A stretch of DNA of 64,000 nt from Planctomycetota bacterium (GCA_016712565.1 JADJQU010000003.1:620001-684000); one strand, 5' to 3'; shown: positions 36,336 to 44,927, counted from the stretch's first letter. A program made the numbers and translations. The notes: generated from the sequence alone by a model not told the origin.

Positions 36336-37010
36336 TCACTTCGACTCGAAAAAGTCGACAACGGTCGCCTGGCATTGAACTGGGTGCGCCTTACCTCGGG
36401 CGATCGCATCATCCAGCAGGGCGGATTGCCCTTGGAAGATGTCTACGCGTTTTGCGATACCGTCGCGGCCAACGCGAAGGGTCGTGCTGATGAGGTTTGG
36501 CGAGCGCACCGCAGGACGGTCGGTCTCAGCGGGTGTCCAGTCACCCGAATCAATCTTGAGTTGGACGAGGTCGCGTGTGTGCTGGCCAATCTCATCCGCA
36601 ATCGCCTGGGATTCGCTGCTCAATCGCCACAGCAGGTCCTGCAGTTGCCGAGCACCTTCGGCGTCAAGCACCTTGCGGTCCGGGTTCAGTTCCGGTGAGG
36701 CCACGCAGTCTCCCACAGAGAACGCGCTCAAGGCGGGTAGGACTTGGGTCGGATCCTCAGCCAGAGGCAGTTCCAGGGGCTTGCTTGCCGGCAGGTCCTG
36801 GCTGACCCGTGCTTGCGTGTCTGCGAATTCGAGCTTGGTCGAATCGGCATGGACGCCACCTGGAATGGTGTCGGATTCCAGTCTGAGATCATTGGCTGCC
36901 AACTCATCCTCGCGGAGCGAAACCGCGAGAACTCCGGCGAGAATGACCAGCGCCGCCAAGGCCGTGGCGGCCCACAGTCGGGCGTGCGGACCTGCTACAC
37001 CTTGTGCCAT
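36336..37010 (-). CDS. single-pass membrane protein of unknown function, lower-GC region
   Basis: 224 residues from ATG 37010, chosen because AAGGAG lies 5 nt upstream; a longer frame to 37055 would add 15 residues before it. One membrane segment (about 12-33, LWAATALAALVILAGVLAVSL) anchors a soluble domain with about 190 residues, rich in Asp/Glu/Gln, ending QCQATVVDFFESK. No recognised domain. Base composition is clearly lower in GC than the surroundings (roughly 60% against over 70%), and codon use is looser. That suggests recent transfer or a relaxed coding constraint. A promoter with a strong TATATT -10 stands upstream. Confidence 0.65.
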   Translation of the reverse strand: MAQGVAGPHARLWAATALAALVILAGVLAVSLREDELAANDLRLESDTIPGGVHADSTKLEFADTQARVSQDLPASKPLELPLAEDPTQVLPALSAFSVGDCVASPELNPDRKVLDAEGARQLQDLLWRLSSESQAIADEIGQHTRDLVQLKIDSGDWTPAETDRPAVRSPNLISTTLRVGRDGIAKRVDIFQGQSALLDDAIARGKAHPVQCQATVVDFFESK

Positions 37011-37047
37011 GTTGCTCCTTCGGACCCTCTCGGCAGCAGCCTCAGGG

Positions 37048-37086
37048 CCGTCCACTCAATATACCTGGGCGGACGGTCAGGTCACT
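37048..37086 (-). promoter_or_regulatory. promoter with inverted repeat, lower-GC membrane gene
   Basis: AGTGAC (37086-37081), 17-nt spacer, TATATT (37063-37058), 48 nt before the ATG. An inverted repeat CCGTCC (37048-37053) / GGACGG (37071-37076) brackets the -10 and could be an operator. Confidence 0.4.
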
Positions 37087-37221
37087 CGTGTCATTGCGCG
37101 GACCCGACGCTGGACCCCGCCTGCGTGGCCTGCCAGCCGCCGAAGGCCCATGACGAGCCCCCCCGCGCCCCTCCCTCTGCCAGGCACCTGGCCCCCGTCC
37201 TCGGCTCGACCCCCCGCGGCA

Positions 37222-37437
37222 TCAGTCGCACAGCCCGGCCCAGCCGGAGCCCATGCACGCGTCGCAGTCCTCGATCAGACCTTCGTTGGAGGCGTGCAGG
37301 CAGAGCTTGGGCTCGCCGTCACGGCCGAGCACGACCTTGACGAAGCCCGAGCCCTCGCAGGCGTCGCAGCCCTCGCCGGTCGGGGCATCGTTGTGGCGGC
37401 ATTGAACCAAGACCATGTAGGGGTGAATCATGGGCAC
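37222..37437 (-). CDS. small zinc-binding (DnaJ-type CxxCxGxG) protein
   Basis: 71 residues from GTG 37437, or 69 from ATG 37431; neither has a convincing ribosome binding site. It has two CxxCxGxG elements, CDACEGSG and CDACMGSG, with C, H and C residues between, i.e. the zinc-ribbon repeat of DnaJ central domains without J-domain or substrate domain. Free-standing proteins of this type occur as small chaperone or RNA-associated zinc proteins, roles uncertain. It starts 25 nt after the heme-dehydrogenase gene, so it may be the last gene of the mgtE transcript. Confidence 0.7.
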   Translation of the reverse strand: MPMIHPYMVLVQCRHNDAPTGEGCDACEGSGFVKVVLGRDGEPKLCLHASNEGLIEDCDACMGSGWAGLCD

Positions 37438-37442
37438 ACGTT

Positions 37443-37454
37443 CGCCGATCGGCG
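37443..37454. repeat. perfect 12-bp palindrome before the small zinc protein
   Basis: CGCCGATCGGCG lies just upstream of the start of the small zinc protein gene, after the heme-dehydrogenase stop. As a palindrome it could be a protein site or a small hairpin influencing translation; function unknown. Confidence 0.5.
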
Positions 37455-37462
37455 CTCCTCAT

Positions 37463-40400
37463 TCATCGCAAGCTGGAAAGCCAAGCCAGGAGGTCCGCGA
37501 ACTCCTCCAGGCTCATGGAACCGCATAGGCCCTCGGGCATGACCGAGAGCTTCGAAGGCCGCACCTCGAGCACGTCGGCCCGCTCGACCTCCACCAGCGT
37601 GCCGGTGGAGTCCACGAGGGCCACGCCGCGAGGATCGTCCCGCCTCACCTGGCCGAAAAGCACCTGGTCGTCGCGGGTGACGACCATGGCCGCGGCGTAG
37701 CCCTCGGCCAGACGCTGGGAGGGCGCCAGGATCGACTGCAGGATCTCCGAGCGCGAATAGCGCGCGCCGATGCCCGTCAGGTCGGGGCCCACGCTCTCCC
37801 CCGCTCCGCCGACGGCGTGGCAGCGCATGCACAGGGTGCGGTTGCCGTCGCGGAAGACCGTCTCGCCGCGGGTGGGATCGCCCGGGTGCCGGTCGGCGAA
37901 GGCGCCGTACTCGGCGGCCGTGGGCCGGGCCGGCAAGGCGGTCTCGAAGATCGGGCCGCTCCCCTGCTCGGGCACCGCCACGGCAAAGCCCCAGTCTCCG
38001 CCGATCTGGCCCACGCGCACCACGACGCGGTTCGAGCCGGCCGCGAGCCGCACAGGAAAACGATCCGCTTCGGCGCTGAAGCCCCGCGCGCCGTCGAAGT
38101 CGTGCACGCGCTCGCCGTTGAGCCACGCCCGCGCCTGGTCGTCGCTGCCCAGGCGCATTTCGATCTCGCGCGCCGCAGGACTGTCCACCAGGGCCACGGC
38201 GAAGGCCGCCTGGTTCGACTTGGAGCCCAACAGCGCCCGCAGGTCCACGAATCCGTCCTCGCGTTCGGAGGCTGCCGTGCGGCCGCCCGTGGCGCGCAGC
38301 GCGGCGAGGGAGTGCAGCTCCCGGCCGGCGGCGAAGTCCAGCGCCGCCTCGGGCCCCTCGACGGGGAAGGGACCGAAGATCTCCCACCGGGTGATCGGCT
38401 GATAGCCGGCGTAGATCGTGCGCAACTCGCGCACCACCGCGCCCTCGAATTCCTGGCGCGCCACCATGCCCTCCAGGCGCTCGCGCAACTCGTCGCGCGC
38501 GCGCACGACGGTCCTGCGCGCCAGGCTGCGCAGCTCGGGATCCGGATCGGCGAGCGCGGCGGCGTAGATGCGCGCGGCCCGCGGGTCGCAGAGCCCGGCC
38601 AGGGTCGCGAACGCCGCGGCGCGCACCTCGGCGTCGCGGCACTGTCCCATCAGGGCGGGCAGGGCCTCCTCGGGCGCCAAGTGCGCGAGCAGCTTCGAGG
38701 CCGAGCCGCGCACGATCGGGGTCGGGTGGCTGCACTGGATGCGCGCCGTGTCCAAGAGGCTCTCGCGGTCGGCCTCCAGGAGCGGGAGATCGATGCCGGC
38801 GAGCACCTCCAGGCACTCGCTCGCGAGTTCGGGCGGCGTGGCGTCCTGGGCCAGGATCCACTGGGCGCTCTGGTGCAGCAGTTCGGGCGCGATCCTGGCC
38901 CCGATGCGCAGGGCGCGCATGCGCAGGTCGAGGTCCGTCGCCCTGCGGGCCAGGATCGAGAACAGCCCGGCGTCCTCGGGCCGGCACAGGCGGCCGTAGA
39001 GCTCGATCAGGATGCGCCGCAGGTCAGGATCCTGCTCGTCGAAGACGCGCTGCTGGAGTTCGGGCAGGAGCCGCGCGTCGGAGAGCCCGTCGGCGGCCAG
39101 CACCGCAGCGCGCCGCACACCGGCATCGGAGTCCACCAGGGAGATCCGCAGGGCGGCCAGGGCCGGCTCCGTGCCGCGCCAGTCCAAGGTGCGCGCGGGT
39201 CGCGGCCGGCGCGCCGGGTCGATGTTCCACCACCGACCGTCCCAGGGCTCGGGAACCCGCGCCAGGAGCCCCAGGGTCTCCACCGCCTTGGCGCGCAGCC
39301 TGGGGTTGGCGCCGGCCCCTTCCCCCCGCGCCAGCCCGATCAGTCCGCAGGCCTCCAGGTCCTCGAAGGGCCCCCGCGGCGGTTGGGACTCCAAGGGCCC
39401 GCGGCGCATCTCGCTCTTGCGCAGGGCCGCCGATCCGATCGCGTCGAGCAACTCCAGGGCCTGGGCCTCCCCGTCGGTGAAGAACAGGGAGAGCTGCGCG
39501 GGAGCGAGCGAGCCGGCCGCCAGGGAGCGCCAGTGGTGCCGGGCGATGGCGCTTTCGCCGGCCACCCGCCAGGCCGTGGCGCGCGCCTCCGGATCCGCGG
39601 TCCACGAGCCGTCGGCGAGCCGTGCCAGTTCCCGCAGAGCGCGCTGACGCGCCGGGAGCTCCGCGGGATCCGTGGAGCGGAGCCGCCCCAGCAACTGCGG
39701 CGCGCCGGATTCCGCGGTCTCGGATGGGGCGGGCGCCGCGCTCGGGGCCCCGGGGCCGGCGTCTCCCGCGCGGCCCACGCGCCACAGTCGGCCGGTGACG
39801 TCCTTGGCCGTCCAACCGCCGAAGCCCCAGTCGCTCACGTAGAGGAAGCGGCCGTCGGGCGACTCGGCCACGTCCGTGGGCCGGAAGTTCTCCACCTCGC
39901 CGGCCCGCAGGAACTCCTCCATGGCGGCCACGCGGAAGCTGCCGCCGTCGCGGATGAGCTCGAAACGACGCAGCGTCTGGTCACCCCATTCGCAGAAGAA
40001 CAGGCTCCCCTCGTGGGGTGCGGGCCAGCCGCCGTGGAGCTTCACCAGCCCGCCGGTGGGTGAGCCGCCGCCGTACTCCGCCAGGGGAGGGAGAAATCGA
40101 TCGGGCGGCCCATGGTAGTCCCACGGGTAGCCGTAAAAGCCTCCGTGCACCACGTGGGTGAGCCGCGTCCACCAGCCCAGCCCATCGTCGGTGTTGTCGT
40201 AGGTGAACAGCTCGCCCTGTGCGTCGATGGCGACGTCGAGGATGTTGCGCAGGCCGGTGGCGACGAGTTCGAGCTGCGAGCCGTCGGGACGCAGGCGGAT
40301 CACTCCGCCGCCGCGCAGCGTGAGCGTGCTCCCGTCCGTGCCGTGGGCCAGGGGCACGCCCTTGTCCCCCACCGCCACGTAGAGCCAGCCGTCGTGGAAC

Positions 40401-40879
40401 CTGAGGCCCGAGACGATGTGGTCGTTGAATCCGCCGGGCCAGCCGGGAGCGTCGGGCCCGAGGTCCGTGATCAACTCGCGACGCTCTTCGGCCACGCCGT
40501 CGCCGTCGGAGTCCCGCAGCGCGGTCAGGCGCGGCATGTTCATGACGTACACGGCGCCGTCGAACTCCTCCAGGCCGAAGGCCGCGTAGAGCTTGTCGGC
40601 GAACAGCGTGCGCGTGAAACCGCCTTGGGGGTTCCACCGGTACAGCCAGATGCGATCCAGGGGTTGGTCGGTGGGCCCCGGCATGTCCATGGGGTCCTCG
40701 GCCACCAGGAGCGAACCATCGGCCCGGCAGTGGACCGCCGAGGGCCAGCGCAGGTCCGGCGCCTGGTCGATCAACTCGACCGTGAAGCCCTCGGGCGCGA
40801 GGAGCAGGGGAACTTCCGGCCTGGCCGGGGAATCCTGGGGCAGGGCCGCGAAGAGCACCAGGGCCAGCGCCGTGCTCAT
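37463..40879 (-). CDS. membrane-bound-dehydrogenase-like/HEAT/cytochrome c fusion
   Basis: 1138 residues from ATG 40879 (overlaps the glutaredoxin-like stop, ATGA). A short signal peptide comes first (MSTALALVLFAALPQ). Then a seven-bladed sorbosone-dehydrogenase-like propeller (about 25-380: FTVELIDQ, YVMNMPRL, GFNDHIVSGLRF, NILDVAID). The middle (about 390-850) is HEAT repeats. A galactose-binding-like sheet (about 870-950) follows, then a C-terminal heme domain with CMRCH (1017-1021) and distal Met in SVMPEG (1114). This is the Planctomycetes/Verrucomicrobia layout (TIGR02604 + TIGR02603). Located outside the cytoplasm; probably a sugar or alcohol oxidoreductase feeding electrons to the chain. 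No partner cofactor gene is in view. Confidence 0.88.
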   Translation of the reverse strand: MSTALALVLFAALPQDSPARPEVPLLLAPEGFTVELIDQAPDLRWPSAVHCRADGSLLVAEDPMDMPGPTDQPLDRIWLYRWNPQGGFTRTLFADKLYAAFGLEEFDGAVYVMNMPRLTALRDSDGDGVAEERRELITDLGPDAPGWPGGFNDHIVSGLRFHDGWLYVAVGDKGVPLAHGTDGSTLTLRGGGVIRLRPDGSQLELVATGLRNILDVAIDAQGELFTYDNTDDGLGWWTRLTHVVHGGFYGYPWDYHGPPDRFLPPLAEYGGGSPTGGLVKLHGGWPAPHEGSLFFCEWGDQTLRRFELIRDGGSFRVAAMEEFLRAGEVENFRPTDVAESPDGRFLYVSDWGFGGWTAKDVTGRLWRVGRAGDAGPGAPSAAPAPSETAESGAPQLLGRLRSTDPAELPARQRALRELARLADGSWTADPEARATAWRVAGESAIARHHWRSLAAGSLAPAQLSLFFTDGEAQALELLDAIGSAALRKSEMRRGPLESQPPRGPFEDLEACGLIGLARGEGAGANPRLRAKAVETLGLLARVPEPWDGRWWNIDPARRPRPARTLDWRGTEPALAALRISLVDSDAGVRRAAVLAADGLSDARLLPELQQRVFDEQDPDLRRILIELYGRLCRPEDAGLFSILARRATDLDLRMRALRIGARIAPELLHQSAQWILAQDATPPELASECLEVLAGIDLPLLEADRESLLDTARIQCSHPTPIVRGSASKLLAHLAPEEALPALMGQCRDAEVRAAAFATLAGLCDPRAARIYAAALADPDPELRSLARRTVVRARDELRERLEGMVARQEFEGAVVRELRTIYAGYQPITRWEIFGPFPVEGPEAALDFAAGRELHSLAALRATGGRTAASEREDGFVDLRALLGSKSNQAAFAVALVDSPAAREIEMRLGSDDQARAWLNGERVHDFDGARGFSAEADRFPVRLAAGSNRVVVRVGQIGGDWGFAVAVPEQGSGPIFETALPARPTAAEYGAFADRHPGDPTRGETVFRDGNRTLCMRCHAVGGAGESVGPDLTGIGARYSRSEILQSILAPSQRLAEGYAAAMVVTRDDQVLFGQVRRDDPRGVALVDSTGTLVEVERADVLEVRPSKLSVMPEGLCGSMSLEEFADLLAWLSSLR

Positions 40880-41187
40880 GACCTGGGCGACTCGACGGCG
40901 GCGCGCAGCTCGGCGAGCAGCAGCGCGGGATCGAAACGCGACGGATGCTCCTTGTGGTACCCGCGCACCCAGCGCACGCCGTCCACGAGCACGAAGGGGA
41001 TGGCGCGCTTGCCCGTTTCCTCCTCCAGTTTCTCCGCCGCGCCCTCCACGTGATCGATGTTCACTTCGCGGGTGGCGATCTTCGTCCCCGCCAGCCAGCG
41101 CTTGAGCCGCGTGCAGTCGGGACACCACGTGGCCGAGTACACGGCGAGGTCGTGGCCCGCGAGGAAACCGGCGTCCAGGTCGGCCAT
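40876..41187 (-). CDS. glutaredoxin-like protein
   Basis: 103 residues, thioredoxin fold with active site CPDC (WCPDC, residues 22-25) and cis-Pro in KRAIPFVLVDG. It looks like the NrdH/Grx class (HDLAVYSATWCPDCTRLKRWL, ATREVNIDHVEGAAEKL). Cytoplasmic, no signal peptide. It begins 1 nt after the universal stress gene stop and overlaps the heme-dehydrogenase start (ATGA), so it belongs to that unit. A role in disulfide reduction or repair is likely; the substrate is unknown. Confidence 0.88.
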   Translation of the reverse strand: MADLDAGFLAGHDLAVYSATWCPDCTRLKRWLAGTKIATREVNIDHVEGAAEKLEEETGKRAIPFVLVDGVRWVRGYHKEHPSRFDPALLLAELRAAVESPRS

Positions 41188-41188
41188 G

Positions 41189-42088
41189 TCAACTCCGGAC
41201 CGGCACCGCGAGGGCCGGCGTGTGGGTGCGTCGCAGGATGTCGTAGGCCACCGAGCCCAGGAGCGCCGCCGCGAGGCCGGTGTGGCCGTGGGTGGACATC
41301 ACGATCAGGTCGTGGTCGTCCTGGAGTTCCAGCACGATCTGCTCCGGGGGCCCGTCGAAAAGACGCGCGTCCCAGGGCACGCCGCGCCAGTCGAACTCGT
41401 GCATGGCGCGCTCGAAGCGCTGCTTGGCGGATTCACGCAGCTCCTCCACGCCGAAGTCCATGGGCGCGAGCGGCGCCTCGGGGATCCCGTAGGCCACGAG
41501 CTCGGGAACGCTGAAGCAATGGACGGCGAGCACTCTCGCGCTGAAGAGCGCGGCCCAGTCCCGCGCCACCGCCAGGGCGGCGAGACTCGCCGGCGACAGG
41601 TCCACGGGCACCAGGAGCTTGCGGATCGGCCGCGCGGGGCGAGGCACCAGCAGCACCGGGCACGGGGCCTGCGAGAAGGCGGCACGGGCCACGCCGCCGA
41701 AATCCAGCTCCTTGGACTTGCCGCTGGTGCCGAGCACCAGCAGGTCCGCCGGCCAGGACCGGGCGCGCTCCAGAAGCACCTTGGCGGGCTGGCCGGGCAC
41801 CACCGAGAGCTTCGACGCCAGCTCGGCCGCATCGGAACCCGTGGCGGAGCCCTTCAGGGGCTCGGCCAGGGCTCGCCGCAGGGACAGCCGTCGCTCCTCC
41901 GCGTACTCGCCGACCTTCGGCTCCGACCATCTTGCGCCCGGCAGGGTGGGCACGGGCAATCCATGGAGCAGCTCCATTTCGGCGCGGGCGCGGCCGGCGA
42001 TTTCGGCCCCCAGCACGCAGGCGGCGTCGGACAGGCCGCCCTCGGCCACGGCCACCAGGATCTTGCGGGGGACTCCGGATGCGGTCAT
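41189..42088 (-). CDS. universal stress protein, two Usp domains
   Basis: 299 residues, two UspA-type domains. The first starts KILVAVAEGGLSDAACVLGAEIA and ends with LLVLGTSGKSKELDFGGVARAAFSQAPCPVLLVPR (about residues 6-150). The second starts RKLLVPVDLSPASLAALAVARDW and ends DLIVMSTHGHTGLAAALLGSVAYDILRRTHTPALAVPVR (about 155-297). GxxGxxxxxLLGS in the second domain is the ATP-binding glycine pattern; the first domain's version is degenerate. Cytoplasmic stress-adaptation factor. It follows mgtE by only 13 nt. Confidence 0.93.
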   Translation of the reverse strand: MTASGVPRKILVAVAEGGLSDAACVLGAEIAGRARAEMELLHGLPVPTLPGARWSEPKVGEYAEERRLSLRRALAEPLKGSATGSDAAELASKLSVVPGQPAKVLLERARSWPADLLVLGTSGKSKELDFGGVARAAFSQAPCPVLLVPRPARPIRKLLVPVDLSPASLAALAVARDWAALFSARVLAVHCFSVPELVAYGIPEAPLAPMDFGVEELRESAKQRFERAMHEFDWRGVPWDARLFDGPPEQIVLELQDDHDLIVMSTHGHTGLAAALLGSVAYDILRRTHTPALAVPVRS

Positions 42089-42101
42089 GGGAATTCCTTC
42101 C

Positions 42102-43445
42102 TCAAAGCAGCGTGCCGGCGAGCAACGTGGTGGCCAGACTGAAGTAGATGAACAATCCGGTGATGTCCACCAGGGTGGCGACCAGGGGCGCCGAGGCGCT
42201 CGCCGGGTCGTAGCCGAAGCGCCGCAGGATCATGGGCAGCATGGCGCCCGTGATCGTGCCCCACAGGACCACGCCGACCACGCTGGCTCCGATGACGGCC
42301 CCCAGGAGCACCGCATGCTTGCCGACCTCCTCGGTGGGGAAGATCGACTCCATGGCAATGATCCGCAGCATGCCGAACAGGCCGAGGATCAGGCCGAGCA
42401 GGGAGCCCGCGAGCAACTCGCGCCGCAGCACGCGCGCCCAATCCGCCAGCCGCGCCTCCCCCAGGGCCATGGCGCGGATCACCAGGGTGGACGCCTGGGA
42501 ACCCGCGTTCCCGCCGCCGGAAATGATCAGCGGCATCAGGAAGGTCAGCACGCTGGCGCGCTTCATTTCGTGCTCGAAACTCTGCACCACGGGGGCGGTG
42601 AACATCTCCCCCAGGAACAGGATCGCGAGCCACCCCGCCCGTTTCTTGACCATCTGCAGCGGGCTGACCTCCAGGTACGGCGCGTCCAGGGCCTCGCTAC
42701 CGCCGATCTTCTGGATGTCCTCGGTGGCCTCTTCCTGCACCACGTCGACGATGTCGTCGACGGTCACGATGCCCTTCATGCGCCCCGTGGCGTCGGTCAC
42801 GGGCAGGGCCACCAGGTCGTGCTGGGCGAACATGCGCCCCACGGCCTCCTGGTCCATCTCCTCGGGCACCTGCACCAGGTCGGTGTGCATCACGTCGCGC
42901 ACCAGCGCATGGCCCTTGGCCTGGAACAGTTGGCGCAGGGAGACCACGCCCAGCAGGCGCTGTTCCTGGTCGAGCACGTAGCCGTAGTAGATCGTCTCCA
43001 GCCGCGCGGTGGCCTGCTTGCGCAGGTAGAGGATCGCCTCGTCCACCGACATGTCGGGCCGGACGCGGGCGTAGCGCGTGCTCATCAATCCGCCGGCGTC
43101 GTCCTCGGCGTAGGCGAGCAGGGTGCGCACCTCGCGGCGGGCGGTCTCGTCCAGGAGCGCCAGGAGCTCGGCCCGCTTCTCCTGGGGAGCCTCCTGCAGC
43201 AGGTCGGCGCAGTCGTCGGGCGCGAGCGCCCGCATCCAGAAGCGCTGCTCCGCGGGGCTCAGGGCCGAGAACAGGGTCAACTGGTCGCTGGTGGAGAGTT
43301 CGCTGAAGAACTCCTCCCCGGCCGTGGGATCCAGGAGCCGAAACCCCTCGGCGCGCTCGGCGATGTCCAGGAGCCGCCACGCGTCGCGCAGATCCGCCGC
43401 CGAAAGACGAGCGTCGAAGACTGCGGGTTGTTCGAGCTCGCTCAT
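42102..43445 (-). CDS. mgtE: magnesium transporter MgtE
   Basis: 447 residues in the full MgtE order: N-terminal superhelical domain (about 10-120), two CBS domains (about 140-265, with TRYARVRPDMSVDEAILYLRK and GIVTVDDIVDVVQEEATEDIQKIGG), then five membrane helices (about 285-445). Hallmarks: ISGGGNAGSQASTLVIRAMALGE and PLVATLVDITGLFIYF near the end. Conducts Mg2+ down the gradient, with the cytoplasmic domains sensing Mg2+. The ATG at 43445 has a ~145-nt transcribed leader upstream, long for this window, which may carry a regulatory RNA. Confidence 0.95.
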   Translation of the reverse strand: MSELEQPAVFDARLSAADLRDAWRLLDIAERAEGFRLLDPTAGEEFFSELSTSDQLTLFSALSPAEQRFWMRALAPDDCADLLQEAPQEKRAELLALLDETARREVRTLLAYAEDDAGGLMSTRYARVRPDMSVDEAILYLRKQATARLETIYYGYVLDQEQRLLGVVSLRQLFQAKGHALVRDVMHTDLVQVPEEMDQEAVGRMFAQHDLVALPVTDATGRMKGIVTVDDIVDVVQEEATEDIQKIGGSEALDAPYLEVSPLQMVKKRAGWLAILFLGEMFTAPVVQSFEHEMKRASVLTFLMPLIISGGGNAGSQASTLVIRAMALGEARLADWARVLRRELLAGSLLGLILGLFGMLRIIAMESIFPTEEVGKHAVLLGAVIGASVVGVVLWGTITGAMLPMILRRFGYDPASASAPLVATLVDITGLFIYFSLATTLLAGTLL

Positions 43446-43598
43446 GCTCGGATCGACGAACGTGTGGGTGCGGGTGGGGTACGACCGGAGGCTGCTGCCG
43501 CGTGCCCGGCGGCACTGCGCCCCGAGTGCGCGGCTCTGGAGCGTCGCGGGCCGCGGCCCAGGACTCGGTGCATGCGCCCTCCGTGCGGCGCGGACTCA

Positions 43599-43627
43599 AT
43601 CTACCCGGCGGGCTCGCGAACGCGCAA
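43599..43627 (-). promoter_or_regulatory. mgtE operon promoter candidate
   Basis: TTGCGC (43627-43622), 17-nt spacer, TAGATT (43604-43599), about 150 nt upstream of the mgtE ATG. Confidence 0.5.
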
Positions 43628-43630
43628 TCG

Positions 43631-43666
43631 GCGAACCCTGTTCGCGCGCGTGTTTTTCGGGTTCGC
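43631..43666 (-). terminator. possible terminator hairpin after the regulatory-domain gene
   Basis: GCGAACCC (43631-43638) and GGGTTCGC (43659-43666), 8-bp stem with a 20-nt loop, just past the stop at 43672 of the minus-strand gene. It overlaps the mgtE -35 region edge; weak because the loop is long and no U tract follows. Confidence 0.3.
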
Positions 43667-43671
43667 GCCGC

Positions 43672-44736
43672 TCAATCGCCGCGCAGCGTCGTGGTCACGA
43701 TCCGGCCCGGCTCGACCTCGAGCACCGCGCTCGCGCCGCGGCCCTTGGAGCCGGACACGTCGACGTACAGCGAACCGGCGGGGAGGAAGCGTGCGCGAAT
43801 CCGCCCCCCCGCGTCGGTGGCACCTTCGAAGGCGCCACCGTGCTGTCCTCGGCCCGCGACGCGCGCCCCGGCGAGCGGATTGCCGGCCGCGTCCCGCACC
43901 AGGACCTCGGCCTCGCCGAGGGCGGGCATGGCCTGGGGCGGCACGTCGCGGACCTCACCCGGGACAACCTCGGCGCCGACCACGGGGGCCACGGGGCTTT
44001 CCGCGGAGCCGAAGGCCACCCGGTAGGAACCGAGGGGCAGGTCCTCGAACCCGTAGCGCCCGGCGGGGTCCGTCTGCACGCTGCGAACCGCCCTGGCCCC
44101 CCGATCCAGGAGGTGCACCGGGAGCCCCGCCAGGGGTGCGCCCAGGGAGTCCACCACCGAGCCGCCGAGGAACCCGGCCGGCTCCAGGGTGAGATCGAAG
44201 GGCGCAAGCGGCGCCTCGCCGCTGGTGCCCGGCGCCGCGGCGGGACCTGGTCGCTCGACGGCGAGGGCCCGGGAACCCAGACCGTCCGCTCGGGCCCGCA
44301 GCACCGACCGCCCCACGGGCAGGTCGAGGGTCACCAGCCGTTCTGCCCCCGGAAACACGAAGACCTTGGTGGGCTCCCCCGGGCTCTCCACCAGCAGCTC
44401 GTAGCGCGCGGGCGAGGCAGTCCCCCGCGCCAGTTCGATCCGTCCTCGGATCCGGCCAGGGGCCAGGGCCGCGAGGTCGCCTGGGGCTCCCTCCGGGGAA
44501 AGGCCCGTGCCGCCGAGGGCGGGATTCGCGGCCACGCGGCCCCCGCGACCCGAGGCGGAGGCGTCACGACCGCCAGGCAGCGGCTCGCCCGAGGAACCGT
44601 CCCGCACGGCGGGGAGCGCCACCGGCGAGGGGGAACGTACGCCCGCTCCCGACTCGCGGGTCGCGAACCAGGCCGCGACGCCCGTGAGCAGCGCTCCGCC
44701 CAAGAGCAGGGACACGAGCAGGTTCTGGCGCGACAT
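43672..44736 (-). CDS. membrane-anchored protein with carboxypeptidase-regulatory-like domains
   Basis: 354 residues. One N-terminal hydrophobic segment (LLVSLLLGGALLTGVAAWFA, about 6-25) anchors a Gly/Pro/Ala-rich linker and two or three beta-sandwich regions. FDLTLEPAGFLGGSVVDSLGAPLAGLPVHLLDRGARAVRSVQTDPAGRYGFEDLPLGSYRVAFG (about 190-255) is a clear CarboxypepD_reg-like repeat (G.V.D..G.PL.G..V...T...G.Y.F..LP.G.Y). A second starts EAEVLVRDAAGNPLAGARV. No catalytic residues. Extracytoplasmic adhesive or scaffolding role is likely. It is short for such proteins, which often run over 1000 residues. Confidence 0.72.
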   Translation of the reverse strand: MSRQNLLVSLLLGGALLTGVAAWFATRESGAGVRSPSPVALPAVRDGSSGEPLPGGRDASASGRGGRVAANPALGGTGLSPEGAPGDLAALAPGRIRGRIELARGTASPARYELLVESPGEPTKVFVFPGAERLVTLDLPVGRSVLRARADGLGSRALAVERPGPAAAPGTSGEAPLAPFDLTLEPAGFLGGSVVDSLGAPLAGLPVHLLDRGARAVRSVQTDPAGRYGFEDLPLGSYRVAFGSAESPVAPVVGAEVVPGEVRDVPPQAMPALGEAEVLVRDAAGNPLAGARVAGRGQHGGAFEGATDAGGRIRARFLPAGSLYVDVSGSKGRGASAVLEVEPGRIVTTTLRGD

Positions 44737-44742
44737 GGCTGC

Positions 44743-44748
44743 ATCCTA
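44743..44748 (-). promoter_or_regulatory. -10-like element before the regulatory-domain gene
   Basis: TAGGAT only 6 nt from the ATG at 44736; no matching -35. Another near-leaderless candidate. Confidence 0.25.
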
Positions 44749-44789
44749 GTCTCCTGTTCCAGAGGTGCGCCGGCCACGGCGGCCGGACT

Positions 44790-44893
44790 GGGGTTTCCGG
44801 GCCGGGCGCCGGGGCGACGCGTGCTCGCTGCGACCCTCGCGGGCGCGGCCCCTTCGCCGGGGAGCCGCGGGCGGGCCGACCCTGGCGGCGCAC
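44790..44893 (+). repeat. dispersed intergenic repeat, long copy
   Basis: Matches 20741-20850 over ~100 nt; the first 39 nt match the 58731 copy at about 30 of 39 positions. It occupies most of the gap between two divergent genes. Confidence 0.6.
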
Positions 44894-44927
44894 GTCCGGA
44901 TCCGGACACTTGCCCGGGGCCGGACAG

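Noticed and set aside
36336..37055. Start at 37055 for the lower-GC membrane gene
   Set aside because: The AAGGAG before 37010 and the promoter position near 37060 favour the shorter form.
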